A program made the position numbers and the translations under genes. This document shows, one piece after another, positions 1 to 9,035 of a stretch of 64,000 nucleotides of DNA. Each line of letters begins with the position of its first letter. Within the stretch, counting starts at the first letter, position 1. Under the pieces are notes generated by a model. The model did not search any database, had not been told where the DNA came from, and saw only the letters and a program-made list of their open reading frames with translations. The DNA is taken from positions 28,814 through 92,813 of the forward strand of contig JAJEGF010000011.1 in assembly GCA_022820025.1 (NCBI GenBank). Reading direction: 5' to 3'. Source of the stretch: Chloroflexota bacterium. Its GTDB lineage: Bacteria > Chloroflexota > UBA11872.

Positions 1-121
1 TCGACCGCATGGCCCCGAGGTTTTGACCATGGCACATGCCGAAGTCATCGGCATTGACGATCAGCAAGCGGGCGTCGGCGGGGTACCCGAGCAACTCGTT
101 GGCTCCTGGAACGCCTGCCAT
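1..121 (-). CDS. ChbG/HpnK (YdjC)-family carbohydrate deacetylase, N-terminal 40 residues only
   Basis: The reverse strand opens at an ATG at 119-121 preceded by GGGAGAA about six bases upstream, and reads out of the window at base 1. The visible peptide contains LLIVNADDFGMCHGQN, which is the N-terminal signature of the ChbG/HpnK/YdjC deacetylase family; the Asp-Asp pair holds the metal and acts in removal of acetyl groups from sugars. It is divergent from iolD with about 157 bp between the starts. Only about 15 percent of a normal protein of this family is visible, so the assignment rests on one motif, but that motif is distinctive. Confidence 0.75.
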   Translation of the reverse strand, partial: MAGVPGANELLGYPADARLLIVNADDFGMCHGQNLGAMRS

Positions 122-278
122 TTCAGTTCTCCCGCATGCTGCTGTTGCTCGCCGTTACCGCGTCTGACCACCCCGGAATCGAGGCCGATTCTCGTATGAT
201 TCCGCTTGAGTTCGCAGGTCGCGCGCGGCCGCGTTTGCGCTTGGCACCGCCGCCGAATCTAGCAGAGGGGAACTTCTG
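122..278. promoter_or_regulatory. divergent intergenic region between deacetylase and iolD
   Basis: This is the only non-coding space between two divergent starts, so both promoters must lie here or extend into the genes. A Shine-Dalgarno-like GAGGGGAA stands just before the iolD ATG. No convincing -35/-10 pair or operator palindrome was seen. Confidence 0.35.
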
Positions 279-2132
279 ATGAAGAAGACCATGGCGCAGG
301 CGCTCGTTGAATTCCTCAAGGTTCAGCACGTCGCCCGTGACGGTCGCCAGCAGCCGTTCTTTGCCGGCTGTTTCGGCATCTTTGGCCACGGCAACGTGGC
401 CGGCGTGGGCGAGGCGCTGCAGGAGAACCCCGACTTCCGCTACTACCAGGCCCGCAACGAGCAGTCGATGGTCCACAGTGCCATCGGCTACGCCAAAATG
501 AAGAACCGGTTGGGAACCCTGGCCTGCACCTCGTCAATCGGACCGGGCGCCACCAACATGGTCACCGGCGCCGCCACCGCCACCATCAATCGGCTCCCGG
601 TGCTACTACTACCTGGTGACATCTTTTCCAACCGCAAGGTTGCGCCGGTATTGCAGCAGTTGGAAGCACCCTGGTCGCACGATGTTTCCGTCAACGATTG
701 CTTTCGCCCCGTGTCCACCTACTGGGACCGGATCAACCGGCCCGACCAACTGGTCCCGGCACTTATGGAAACAATGCGTGTCCTGACCTCGCCCGCCTCC
801 ACCGGCGCAGTCACGCTCTGCCTGCCGCAGGACGTCCAAACCGAGGCCTACGACTACCCCGACGACCTGTTCGAGCCCCGCGTCTGGGACATTCCGCGCG
901 CCCGGCCAGACGCCGGCCTGGTGCAACGGGCTGCCGCCTGGATCCGGGAAAGCCAACGCCCGCTGATCATCGCCGGCGGAGGCGTGCTCTACAGCGAGGC
1001 GTCGGCCACCCTGCAGACGTTCGTTGAAGCCACCGGTATCCCGGTCTCCGAGACCAAAGCTGGCAAGGGCGCGTTGCCGCACGACCATCCCCAGGTCCTG
1101 GGCGCCGTAGGATTCTCCGGCGGCACGGCCGCCAACCTCGTGGCCCGCGATGCCGACCTGATCATCGGCATCGGCACCCGCTACACCGACTTCACCACTG
1201 CCTCCAAGACCCAGTTCCAGAGCCCGGACGTGCGCTTCATCAACATCAACGTGGCCGAACTGGACGCCTATAAGCACGCCGCGCTGCCGCTGCAAGGCGA
1301 CGCCAGGGTCGTGCTTGAGGAACTGGCCGAGGCCACGGCCGGATTCCGCGTCCCGTCGTCGTTCGGTCAGCAAGTTGACGCCTGGCGCGATGCCTGGATC
1401 GCCGAAACCGACAGCCAGCGGGCCGCCACCGACGCGATTCCGCTGCGGCAAGGCCATGTCTTGGGCGTCGTCAACGACTTCACCCGGCCTCAAGACGTCG
1501 TCGTCTGCGCCGCCGGCAGTCTTCCCGGCGACCTTCACAAGCTCTGGCGCACCGGGCAGCCGGGCGGCTTCCACCTGGAGTACGGCTACTCCTGCATGGG
1601 CTACGAGATCGCCGGCGGCATCGGCGCCAAGATGGCGGCGCCCGAACGCGAGGTCTACGTGTTGGTCGGCGACGGCTCCTACCTGATGATGGCGCAGGAG
1701 CTTGTCACTGCTCTTCAGGAGGGCATCAAGATCAATGTCGTCCTGCTGGACAATCACGGCTGGGGCAGCATCCGGGCGCTTTCCACCGATGTCGGAGCGG
1801 ACGGCTGGGGCACCCAATACCGATTCCGCAATGGCTCGTCGGGCGAACTGGACGGCGACACCATTCCGCTCGACCTGGCCGCTAACGCGGAGGGCCTGGG
1901 CATGAACGTCATCCGCGCCGACACCGCCGACGACCTGCAGGAGGCCCTGGAAGACGCGCGCGAATCCGACCGCTCAACGCTCATCGCGGTGGACGTCAGC
2001 GCCGACGACGGTGTGCCCACCTACGAGTCATGGTGGGACGTGCCGGTGTCGGAGGTTTCGACCATCGAGGGCGTTCAGGCCTCGCGTGAACGCTATGCCG
2101 AGATGGTCAGGAACGAGCGCCCGCTCATTTGA
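279..2132 (+). CDS. iolD: 3D-(3,5/4)-trihydroxycyclohexane-1,2-dione hydrolase-like ThDP enzyme (IolD)
   Basis: 617 residues, the usual length of IolD. IolD opens the cyclic diketone made from inosose during myo-inositol breakdown, using thiamine diphosphate in the cytoplasm. Visible: the N-terminal Pyr domain with the activating glutamate in ARNEQSMVHSAIGYAK (about residue 68), the central Rossmann domain with IIAGGGVLYSEA, and the C-terminal PP domain with the ThDP/Mg motif GDGSYLMMAQE ending in LLDNHGWGS. GAGGGGAAC about seven bases upstream supports the ATG. It is followed after 75 bp by a TIM-barrel isomerase, the pairing expected in an inositol or related polyol pathway. The rest of a standard iol cluster (iolB, iolC, iolA) is not in view, so the true substrate may be an inositol-like compound. 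Confidence 0.85.
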   Translation: MKKTMAQALVEFLKVQHVARDGRQQPFFAGCFGIFGHGNVAGVGEALQENPDFRYYQARNEQSMVHSAIGYAKMKNRLGTLACTSSIGPGATNMVTGAATATINRLPVLLLPGDIFSNRKVAPVLQQLEAPWSHDVSVNDCFRPVSTYWDRINRPDQLVPALMETMRVLTSPASTGAVTLCLPQDVQTEAYDYPDDLFEPRVWDIPRARPDAGLVQRAAAWIRESQRPLIIAGGGVLYSEASATLQTFVEATGIPVSETKAGKGALPHDHPQVLGAVGFSGGTAANLVARDADLIIGIGTRYTDFTTASKTQFQSPDVRFININVAELDAYKHAALPLQGDARVVLEELAEATAGFRVPSSFGQQVDAWRDAWIAETDSQRAATDAIPLRQGHVLGVVNDFTRPQDVVVCAAGSLPGDLHKLWRTGQPGGFHLEYGYSCMGYEIAGGIGAKMAAPEREVYVLVGDGSYLMMAQELVTALQEGIKINVVLLDNHGWGSIRALSTDVGADGWGTQYRFRNGSSGELDGDTIPLDLAANAEGLGMNVIRADTADDLQEALEDARESDRSTLIAVDVSADDGVPTYESWWDVPVSEVSTIEGVQASRERYAEMVRNERPLI

Positions 2133-2207
2133 CCGACCATGCGCGCGATCTTCAATGACGTTGCATCGTCGCCATTACGCCTCGCCGACTAACGGGAGAG
2201 ATACGCC

Positions 2208-3173
2208 ATGAAACTTGGCCTGTACATGGACATCCTCAACGACATGTCCTTCACCGAAGCGCTTGATTACGCCGCTGGCCTCGGCCTTGACGCCGTGGAA
2301 GTCGGCACCGGCAACTTCTCCGCCGCTCCCCACTGTGACCTGGACGAATTGGTCCAAAGCCAGGCCGCGCGCGACGACTTCATGGGCGCCGTCACCGACC
2401 GTGGCCTCGTCCTGTCGGCGCTCAACTGCTCCGGCAACCTGCTGGACCCGCACCCCGAACGCCGCCTGCGTTGTCAGCAGGTCTACTACGACACGATCCG
2501 GGTGGCCAAAGACCTGGGGCTGGACATCGTCATTACCCAGAGCGGCTGTCCGGGCGCGCCGGACGGCGGGACCTATCCCAACTGGGTCACGGCCACTTGG
2601 CCGGCCGAATATGTGGAGTGCGGGCAGCGGCAATGGGCCGAGGAGGTTACCCCCTTCTGGACTGAGGCCGGCCGCTTCGCCGCCGACCATGACATGAAGA
2701 TCGCGATCGAAATGCACCACGGCATGGTCGCCTACAACCCGCGGTCCCTGTTGCAGCTACGCGACATTGCCGGCGATCTGCTGGGCGCCAACCTGGACCC
2801 CAGCCACCTTTGGCCCCAGGGCATGGAGCCGACGGTCGTGGTGCAGGGACTGGCAGGCTGCATCTGGCACGTGCACGCCAAGGACACCGGCATCGACCCC
2901 AACGAAGCCGCCCTTAATGGCCTGCTCGAGATCCGTCCCTGGGATCAGTCCTTCGAGCGCTCATGGGCCTTCCGCACCGTCGGCTACGGCCATGGCGAAC
3001 TCTGGTGGCGCCAGTTCTTCAGCGCCCTCCGCAAGACCGGATTCGACGGTGTGGTCAGCATGGAGCACGAAGACCGCTGGATGGGTCGACTTGAAGGACT
3101 GGAAAAGAGCGTTGACTTCCTGCGGCCACTACTCCTCCAGGACCAGCAGGACGTGATTGCGCCGCGCGCCTAG
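2208..3173 (+). CDS. sugar phosphate isomerase/epimerase family TIM barrel (IolE/IolI-like)
   Basis: 321 residues of the xylose-isomerase-like TIM-barrel superfamily (AP_endonuc_2 fold). The expected divalent-metal ligands are visible in order: Glu in IAIEMHHGM, Asp/His in NLDPSHLWPQG, His in WHVHAKDTG and Glu in SMEHEDRW. A GGGAGAG Shine-Dalgarno lies eight bases before the ATG. It follows iolD in the same direction, so a dehydratase or isomerase step on an inosose-type or related keto-sugar is likely, but family members cannot be separated by sequence alone. Its TAG stop overlaps the stop of the convergent dehydrogenase by four bases. Confidence 0.8.
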   Translation: MKLGLYMDILNDMSFTEALDYAAGLGLDAVEVGTGNFSAAPHCDLDELVQSQAARDDFMGAVTDRGLVLSALNCSGNLLDPHPERRLRCQQVYYDTIRVAKDLGLDIVITQSGCPGAPDGGTYPNWVTATWPAEYVECGQRQWAEEVTPFWTEAGRFAADHDMKIAIEMHHGMVAYNPRSLLQLRDIAGDLLGANLDPSHLWPQGMEPTVVVQGLAGCIWHVHAKDTGIDPNEAALNGLLEIRPWDQSFERSWAFRTVGYGHGELWWRQFFSALRKTGFDGVVSMEHEDRWMGRLEGLEKSVDFLRPLLLQDQQDVIAPRA

Positions 3174-4333
3174 CCCCCGTCCGACGCCGCGGCCAGCGCC
3201 GTAACGCCCTCGCCGTAAACCGGGTCATCCGAGTCCAGCGGCAACGCCACCGGCCGCCGCCGCGCCGCCGAGGCATAGCACGCCAGTACCGTATCCACCG
3301 CTCGCGCCCCATCCTCGCCCGTGCTCCGAGGCTGACGCCCCTCGGTCACCGCCGCAACGACGTCGCTTACCAGGTTCAGGTACGAATTCTGCATGTTGTA
3401 CCCGTCAAACGCCCAGGCCAGCCGCTCGTCCTCGCTCGCGTGCGCGGAATCCGCGTCGGCGATGACGCCCTCGACCTCCAGCGGCTGCGTCGTCATCCCG
3501 TCGGAAGTGAACGCCGAGTGGAACCGGTCGAACGGCGTCGTGCCGTTGTTGATATAGCGCAGCCAGAGACGCCCCTCGGTTCCGCCGACCCCAATCCCGC
3601 CGGGCCCAAGGCCCCAGCCGAGGTTCAGGCTGGCGTATACGTCACCAAGTCGCAGGTGGCACATCGCGAGGTCGTCGACCGGCAGTGGACCTTCACCGGT
3701 TCGGCGGATCATCGCCGAGACTTCGCTCACGGGCGCGTTTGCCAGCCAGCTCATCACGTAGAGCGGATGCAGCATGTCCATCAGGATCCCGCCGCCCGCG
3801 CGCCCCAGGTCACGGCGCCAGCCCGGCTGAAAGGTCGCCGCGCCCGGGTTATCCGGCACGCACAGCAGGTTGGCGCTGATCGTCTGAACCTCGCCGATCA
3901 CGCCCTTGTCGATTGCCGCCTTCGCCGCCTCGAACTCCGGAAAAAACAGGTAGTTGTGCATCATGGCAAGCACGCGGTCGGCGCGCTCGGCCGCTTCCGC
4001 CATCTCCCAGGCGTCCCGCGGAACCGCCGCCAGCGGCTTCTCGGCTAGCACGTGCTTTCCGGCATTGAGCGCCGTCAGCACCGGCGCTTTGCGCAGCCAG
4101 GGCGGCGTTGCCACCACCACGAGATCAAGGTCCGGCAGCGACGCCAGGTCCTCGGCGTCGGCAAATCGACGCTCGGCTGGAATGCCCTGCTCGTCGCCCA
4201 CACGCTCCAGGTTCGGCGGGGTCACGTCCGCAATCGCGCTCAGCTCGACCTGCGGATGACTCGCCAGTCCCGGCGCGTGAACGCCCCCGCCCATGCTCCC
4301 GCAGCCAATCAGGCCCGCGCGCAGCTTCGTCAT
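3170..4333 (-). CDS. Gfo/Idh/MocA-family NAD(P)-dependent oxidoreductase
   Basis: 387 residues from an ATG at 4333 (MTKLRAGLIGCGSMGGGVH). The N-terminal Rossmann fold shows GLIGCGSMGGG and the lysine-containing AEKPLAAVP motif typical of the family (about residue 95); the C-terminal half is the alpha/beta substrate domain. Members oxidise sugars or inositols with NAD(P). It is the last gene of the ABC transporter operon, 43 bp after the ATPase, so it probably acts on the imported compound. The reading frame stays open upstream to 4726, but that part overlaps the ATPase gene and has no family similarity, so the shorter start is preferred. Confidence 0.85.
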   Translation of the reverse strand: MTKLRAGLIGCGSMGGGVHAPGLASHPQVELSAIADVTPPNLERVGDEQGIPAERRFADAEDLASLPDLDLVVVATPPWLRKAPVLTALNAGKHVLAEKPLAAVPRDAWEMAEAAERADRVLAMMHNYLFFPEFEAAKAAIDKGVIGEVQTISANLLCVPDNPGAATFQPGWRRDLGRAGGGILMDMLHPLYVMSWLANAPVSEVSAMIRRTGEGPLPVDDLAMCHLRLGDVYASLNLGWGLGPGGIGVGGTEGRLWLRYINNGTTPFDRFHSAFTSDGMTTQPLEVEGVIADADSAHASEDERLAWAFDGYNMQNSYLNLVSDVVAAVTEGRQPRSTGEDGARAVDTVLACYASAARRRPVALPLDSDDPVYGEGVTALAAASDGG

Positions 4334-4376
4334 CACGAGTGTCCCCTGTGCGAACGCCGCTGACGCGCCCGCCCCG

Positions 4377-5501
4377 TTATCCGATAGCCTCCTGGCTATC
4401 GCCGTCGAACAGTCGGATCCGGTCCGGCTTCGGACGAATCCAGATGTCCTCGCCCGGCTGACCGGCAAACGTCGTTTCCGCCCGTGCCTTGACGCGCGTG
4501 TCCTCGTCCAGCAGCACGTCAACCAGCACTTCGCTGCCCATCGGCTCCACCGCGAATATCGTGGCCTTCGCGTAGTCCGCCTGCTCCATGAAGGAGAGTT
4601 CCATCGCCTCCGGACGCGCGCCCGCAATGGCGGGCCTGTCGACCCGTGGCCGGCGCAGGACAGCCGTCGCCGCGTCGCCGGCGACGGCCCAGGAGAAGCC
4701 GTCGCCTTTGAGGCGAACCCAACCATTGGTGCTGGTCAACGTTCCTGACACCAGGCTCATCCCCGGACTGCCCACGAAATGCCCGACGAACGCATTGGCG
4801 GGCCGGTCGTAAATGTCCATCGGCGAGCCGACCTGCAGCACCTTGGCGTCCCGCATCACCGTAATCCGGTCGGCCATCGCCAGCGCTTCGGCCTGGTCGT
4901 GGGTTACGTAGATGGCCGTGGTTCCCAACTGTCGTTGCAGGTACTTCAACTCACCGCGCATCTCCATCCGCAGCTCGGCGTCCAGGTTTGAAAGCGGCTC
5001 GTCGAACAGGAAGACGTTCGGCTCCCGAATGATGGCGCGGGCCAGTGCCACCCGCTGCCGCTGGCCGCCGCTCAACTCTCGCGGCTTGCGCTCCATCAGC
5101 TCCGGGATCCGCAGCAGTTCGGCAACTTCCTTCACGCGCTCGCCGATTCGCGCCTTGGGCGTCTTGCGAATCTTCAGCGGGTAACCAATGTTGTCCGCCA
5201 CCTTCATGTGCGGGTACAGCGCATAGCTCTGGAACACCATCGCCACGTTCCGCGCGCGCGGCGGCACCTTATTCACCACGGTGTTGCCGATCTTGATCGT
5301 CCCCGCGGTCGCCATCTCCAGACCGGCGATCATCCGCAGGGACGTCGTCTTCCCGCAGCCCGACGGCCCCAGCAGGACCATGAACTCGCCTTCCTGCACG
5401 TGCAGGTCCACTTCGTCAACCGCGATCACGCTGCCGAAATGCTTCGATACGTTCTCGAATGTGACGGGCAGCGAACGCGTGCGTGTTGTTGTGTCGCTCA
5501 T
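4377..5501 (-). CDS. sugar ABC transporter ATP-binding protein (MalK/UgpC type)
   Basis: 374 residues, standard for the carbohydrate-uptake CUT1 ATPases. In order: Walker A GPSGCGKTTS (about residue 45), Q-loop VFQSYALYPHM, signature LSGGQRQRVALARA, Walker B VFLFDEPLSNLD, H-loop YVTHDQAEA, then a C-terminal OB/TOBE domain of about 130 residues. It powers import through the two permeases encoded just upstream; its ATG overlaps the TGA of the upstream permease by four bases (5498-5501), a sign of translational coupling. MalK-type ATPases can serve several transporters, which matters here because two other binding proteins in the window have no ATPase of their own. Confidence 0.93.
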   Translation of the reverse strand: MSDTTTRTRSLPVTFENVSKHFGSVIAVDEVDLHVQEGEFMVLLGPSGCGKTTSLRMIAGLEMATAGTIKIGNTVVNKVPPRARNVAMVFQSYALYPHMKVADNIGYPLKIRKTPKARIGERVKEVAELLRIPELMERKPRELSGGQRQRVALARAIIREPNVFLFDEPLSNLDAELRMEMRGELKYLQRQLGTTAIYVTHDQAEALAMADRITVMRDAKVLQVGSPMDIYDRPANAFVGHFVGSPGMSLVSGTLTSTNGWVRLKGDGFSWAVAGDAATAVLRRPRVDRPAIAGARPEAMELSFMEQADYAKATIFAVEPMGSEVLVDVLLDEDTRVKARAETTFAGQPGEDIWIRPKPDRIRLFDGDSQEAIG

Positions 5502-6340
5502 GCTCCCGAGACTCCACCGAGGGTCAGGCCCCGGATCAGGTTGCGCTGGACCAACAGCGTGAAGATTAAGACCGGAATGATCGAGATGGCCGAGGCCGCC
5601 ATCATGCGGCCGTACAGGATGTCGAACTGCGTGACCTGATTTGCGACCGCGATCGGCAGCGTCTGCGCTTCCGTGCGCGTGAGAATCAGCGAAAACAGGA
5701 ACTCATTCCAGGACGCAATCAGAACCAGGATCGAAGTCGCCGCCAGTCCCGGTCGCACCAGCGGGACGATCACCTTGCGAAACGCGCCCAGCCAGTGGTC
5801 GCCGTCCACCATGGCCGCTTCTTCCAGATCTCGCGGGATGTCGCGGAAGAACCCCAGCATCATCCACACCGCCAGCGGGAGCTCCAGCATCGAGTGGACC
5901 AGCCCCATGCCAATGTGGGTGTCGATCAGGCCAACCTGCGTGAAGAAAATGAACAGCGGAACCACGGTCACCGTCTGCGGAAACATGCGGACGGTCAGGA
6001 TGAAAAACAAGATGTGGTAGTTCAGGCCCCACGGCAGTTGGAATCGGGAAAGTCCGTACGCCGCCAGGCTGCCCACGGTGATGGCGATCGAGGTCGCGAT
6101 CACCGCAATGATGACGCTATTCATAATCTGTTCGCCGAATCCGCGCTTCCCAAGCACCGCCTCAAACCACTCCAGCGTGAACTCCTGCGGCCAGATCGTC
6201 GGCGGGATCTGCGAGAACTCCGACTCGGTCTTGAGCCCGATCATCAGCATCCAGTAGACCGGCGCCAGCACCATCAGCACCACCCCGAGCATCAGCACGT
6301 GGCGGCTCAGGACAAGTGGCGCGCTGCGTTCACCAACCAT
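5498..6340 (-). CDS. carbohydrate ABC transporter permease, MalG type
   Basis: 280 residues with about six membrane helices. The EAA loop that docks on the ATPase reads DLEEAAMVDGDHWLGAFRKV (about residues 180-200), and the C-terminus ends in RNLIRGLTLGGVSGA, typical of MalG-like permeases. It forms the inner-membrane channel with the MalF-type permease encoded 13 bp upstream. The four-base overlap with the ATPase gene and shared direction place it in one operon. Confidence 0.92.
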   Translation of the reverse strand: MVGERSAPLVLSRHVLMLGVVLMVLAPVYWMLMIGLKTESEFSQIPPTIWPQEFTLEWFEAVLGKRGFGEQIMNSVIIAVIATSIAITVGSLAAYGLSRFQLPWGLNYHILFFILTVRMFPQTVTVVPLFIFFTQVGLIDTHIGMGLVHSMLELPLAVWMMLGFFRDIPRDLEEAAMVDGDHWLGAFRKVIVPLVRPGLAATSILVLIASWNEFLFSLILTRTEAQTLPIAVANQVTQFDILYGRMMAASAISIIPVLIFTLLVQRNLIRGLTLGGVSGA

Positions 6341-6353
6341 GGTTATCTCACAC

Positions 6354-7322
6354 CTATGCCTGCAGAATGCGTCGGATGTAGACCGTCGCCAAGATAATCA
6401 AAACGACTTGAAACATGACGGATAAGGCCGAGGCATATCCAAAGTTGAAATGAGTGAACGCATATTTGTAAATCGATAGCGTCACGGTCTCGGTCGATGA
6501 ACCCGGACCGCCCCGCGTCATGACCAGCATCCGGTCGGCGATACGTGCGGCATCCAGCGTTCGCAGCAGCAGGACCACCACGAACGTGGGCCGCAGCAGG
6601 GGAATCGTGACGTCGCGGAAGATCTGCCAGGGCGATGCACCGTCGATGGCGGCCGCTTCGTAGGGATCCTGCGGCAGCGACAGAATCCCCGCATACATCA
6701 GGATGAATACGAACATGCTGGACTGCCAGATGTCGATCAGCATGATCGACGGCAGCGCCGTGCGGTCGTCGGCTAGCCAGAGCTGCGACTCGATCCCCAC
6801 CAGGCTCAGCAGATAGTTCAGCACGCCGAAGTTCACGTCCATCATCACCAACCAGCCCGCGCCCACGCTGACCGGCGGCAGTACCAGCGGAATGATCAGC
6901 GCCGCGGTAAAGATCATCCGCGCGCGCGAATGCAGCTTGCTCATCAGGAACGCGATGATCAGGCCGACGACGATCTCGGCGGATACGACGACAAGCACCC
7001 AGACGCCCGTTCGAATCGTCGAGCCGATGATCAGGTTGTCGCTGAACACCTTCGTGAAATTCGCGAAGCCGATCGGCTCGATCTCGAGCTCGCCAAGCTT
7101 GAAGGTCACCCGCGAAAAGGCCATGCGCCAGCTCATGATGGCCGGGAAAACTGCCATCACGGCCAGCAGCGCAAGGGATGGCGCTATGAAGAAGTACTTG
7201 AGGTGCGTCTCCCACCAGGGAGTCTTGGCGATGGCCTGCAGGTCGTCGCCGCGGCGCCGGCGCAGGACGTTAAGCACAGACGCGCCGCCCGAGCGCAGGT
7301 TGCATTGTTCGACATGACGCAA
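6354..7322 (-). CDS. carbohydrate ABC transporter permease, MalF type
   Basis: About 322 residues with six predicted helices, the first at FFIAPSLALLAVMAVF. The EAA loop DPYEAAAIDGASPWQIFRDV is present (about residues 220-240). The start is uncertain: the longest frame begins with TTG at 7322, while a GTG in frame (peptide beginning VLNVLRRRR) would shorten it by 16 residues; neither has a strong Shine-Dalgarno. It pairs with the MalG-type permease 13 bp downstream. A hairpin with a following T-run lies directly between it and the binding-protein gene. Confidence 0.9.
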   Translation of the reverse strand: MRHVEQCNLRSGGASVLNVLRRRRGDDLQAIAKTPWWETHLKYFFIAPSLALLAVMAVFPAIMSWRMAFSRVTFKLGELEIEPIGFANFTKVFSDNLIIGSTIRTGVWVLVVVSAEIVVGLIIAFLMSKLHSRARMIFTAALIIPLVLPPVSVGAGWLVMMDVNFGVLNYLLSLVGIESQLWLADDRTALPSIMLIDIWQSSMFVFILMYAGILSLPQDPYEAAAIDGASPWQIFRDVTIPLLRPTFVVVLLLRTLDAARIADRMLVMTRGGPGSSTETVTLSIYKYAFTHFNFGYASALSVMFQVVLIILATVYIRRILQA

Positions 7323-7329
7323 AAGGCCC

Positions 7330-7357
7330 GGCGGCGCTCACCTTCGTGAGCGCCGCC
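7330..7357 (-). terminator. hairpin with T-run between binding protein and permease genes
   Basis: A 12-bp perfect inverted repeat (GGCGGCGCTCAC, loop of four bases, GTGAGCGCCGCC) is flanked by further GC-rich pairing. On the reverse strand it is followed by TTTT. It sits after the binding-protein stop and just before the permease start, the usual place for a partial terminator that makes the binding protein more abundant than the membrane parts. Confidence 0.65.
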
Positions 7358-7453
7358 AGGCCCGGGCCTGGTTGCGTAACCAGTTCCGCGATCACCGTGC
7401 GACCGGGCGGCGCTAGGCCGACGCGATCCCGGCGATCGTGGTTCTCAGCGTCC

Positions 7454-8932
7454 TTATGAGTACGCGCCCTTTTCTTCCAGCGCCACTCGGACTTCCTCGT
7501 CGGCCAGTCGCGCGGCGTCGCCCACCGACTCCTGCTCGGCGATCACGGCCGACACGTGCCGGCCAACAATCTCCTCAACGATGGAGTAGTGCTCCGTCCG
7601 CGGGCGTGGCACGGCCACTGAAGCGGCGTTCTTGATGCCCGCCAGGAACGGGAAGTCCGCCAGCAGTCCGGGGTCGTCCATCAGGCTGAACCGAACGGGC
7701 GGCCAGTTGTTGGCGTACATGTTCTCCTTCTGGTTCTCCGCCTGGGTGAGCCAGTGGATCGCTTCCGCCGCCGCTTCGTGGTTCTCGCTGCCCTGGGGAA
7801 CGCCGAAGAGCCACACGCCGGTCATGTTGGCGTGGTCCGCGCCGGGCTGCGCCGGCTCCGGCAGCACCTCGATCTTGCCAACGACCGAGGACAGGTCCGG
7901 CGTGTACATCTTCAGCAGCTGGTCGGGCCATACGTCGCCCGACATGGCCGCCAGGCCGGTGTACATCAGCTTGCCGAGTTCGTGGTGGCCGATGTTCTCA
8001 ACGCCCGGGGGCGCCAGGTTCTTCAGCGTCACCACCATGTCCAGCGCGGCCAGACCCTCTTCCGTGTTCACCTGCGGGTTTAGGTCGCCGTCGATCACGT
8101 CGCGCCCGAAGCCGCGCATGATCGGCAGGAAGCTGGTCATCGCCGGGTTCCCCGGCTGCCCGCGGATGGTGTACCCGTACAGATCGGGGGCCATGTCGCC
8201 GGTGATCTTGGTCGAGTACTCGGCCACGTCGTCCCACGTCTTCGGTGGCTCGACGCCGAGTTCCTCCATGACGTCGGACCGGTACGCAAAGCTCTGGATA
8301 TTGCCGATATTCGGCACGGCGCGCGGGCCGTACTTGCCCGGCGGCCAGTCGCCCAGGTCCACGATCGCCGGGATCATGTCCGGGTCGGGCCACACCCAGC
8401 CGAACCCCTGGTACAGGGGCGTGATGTCGGCCAGGAACTCCGTGAACTGCGGCATCCACGGGTCGTCCATCGAGGCGATGTCGTAGGCCGATCCGCCCTG
8501 GCTCAGGTTGATGAGCAAACTCTGGTAGGTCGCCGCGTACGGCTGCTCAACGTGGTCCAACTCGATCTGCGTCTCGGACAGCAGCTTGTCGAAGATGCCG
8601 GTCTCCGCGGTGCCAAGCGGCCCCGTGCCACGCAATCGCACGCGCGGCTTCCCGATCGGCTGCTCGATGACGACGGTCACGATGCGCTCGACTTCCTGCG
8701 TCACGACCTTCTCGACCGCGACCTCGCGAGTCACGATCTTCTGGACGACCTTCTCGACGGGAACTTCCTTCTCGACCTGGACGATCTTTTCAACCTGCTG
8801 CGTCACGATCTTCTCTTGCGTGACAACCTGCGTCTCGCCGCAGGCGGCCAGGATCGCCGCGCCGCCTACGCCAAGCGCTACGCCTCCGCCGGCACGCAAC
8901 ATCTGCCGGCGGGTCATTGAGCGTGGAAGCAT
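7454..8932 (-). CDS. extracellular sugar-binding lipoprotein with VEK repeat stalk
   Basis: 492 residues from the ATG at 8932, which has a strong GGGGGAGGAC Shine-Dalgarno. The N-terminus MTRRQMLRAGGG resembles a Tat signal, then lipobox ILAACGE predicts a lipid-anchored cysteine at about residue 30. Next comes a roughly 80-residue stalk of repeated Val-Glu-Lys-Val/Ile units (EKIVTQQVEKIVQ, PVEKVVQKIV) before the family 1 type solute-binding domain. It delivers substrate to the permeases encoded downstream. The stalk is shared with the two binding proteins at 55.6 and 59.7 kb. An upstream in-frame start adds 23 residues of no signal character and was not used. Confidence 0.9.
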   Translation of the reverse strand: MLPRSMTRRQMLRAGGGVALGVGGAAILAACGETQVVTQEKIVTQQVEKIVQVEKEVPVEKVVQKIVTREVAVEKVVTQEVERIVTVVIEQPIGKPRVRLRGTGPLGTAETGIFDKLLSETQIELDHVEQPYAATYQSLLINLSQGGSAYDIASMDDPWMPQFTEFLADITPLYQGFGWVWPDPDMIPAIVDLGDWPPGKYGPRAVPNIGNIQSFAYRSDVMEELGVEPPKTWDDVAEYSTKITGDMAPDLYGYTIRGQPGNPAMTSFLPIMRGFGRDVIDGDLNPQVNTEEGLAALDMVVTLKNLAPPGVENIGHHELGKLMYTGLAAMSGDVWPDQLLKMYTPDLSSVVGKIEVLPEPAQPGADHANMTGVWLFGVPQGSENHEAAAEAIHWLTQAENQKENMYANNWPPVRFSLMDDPGLLADFPFLAGIKNAASVAVPRPRTEHYSIVEEIVGRHVSAVIAEQESVGDAARLADEEVRVALEEKGAYS

Positions 8933-9017
8933 GTGTCCTCCCCCATTCGTGCGACGTTGCAGAAGCACGTCCTCGTGCTCCGGGCCGCGCGTTGTGCACA
9001 CTGGCTCAACGAGTCAA

Positions 9018-9035
9018 TGTGAATCAGCTTTCACA
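9018..9035. promoter_or_regulatory. operator-like palindrome upstream of the transporter operon
   Basis: TGTGAA, six bases, TTCACA forms a perfect inverted repeat centred about 95 bp before the binding-protein start, in an AT-rich island within GC-rich DNA. A TTGACG hexamer on the reverse strand (9065-9070) could be a -35 box, but no good -10 box is seen at the right distance. Half-sites resemble those of CRP- or LacI-type regulators, although the spacing is two bases longer than the CRP consensus. Confidence 0.4.

Noticed and set aside
609..1817. 402-residue antisense frame inside iolD
   Set aside because: No family features, and the sense strand carries every expected ThDP motif.
3170..4726. 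Longer 518-residue form of the first Gfo/Idh/MocA protein
   Set aside because: The extra 131 residues overlap the ATPase gene, are Arg/Ser-rich and precede the true family start MTKLRAGLIGCG.
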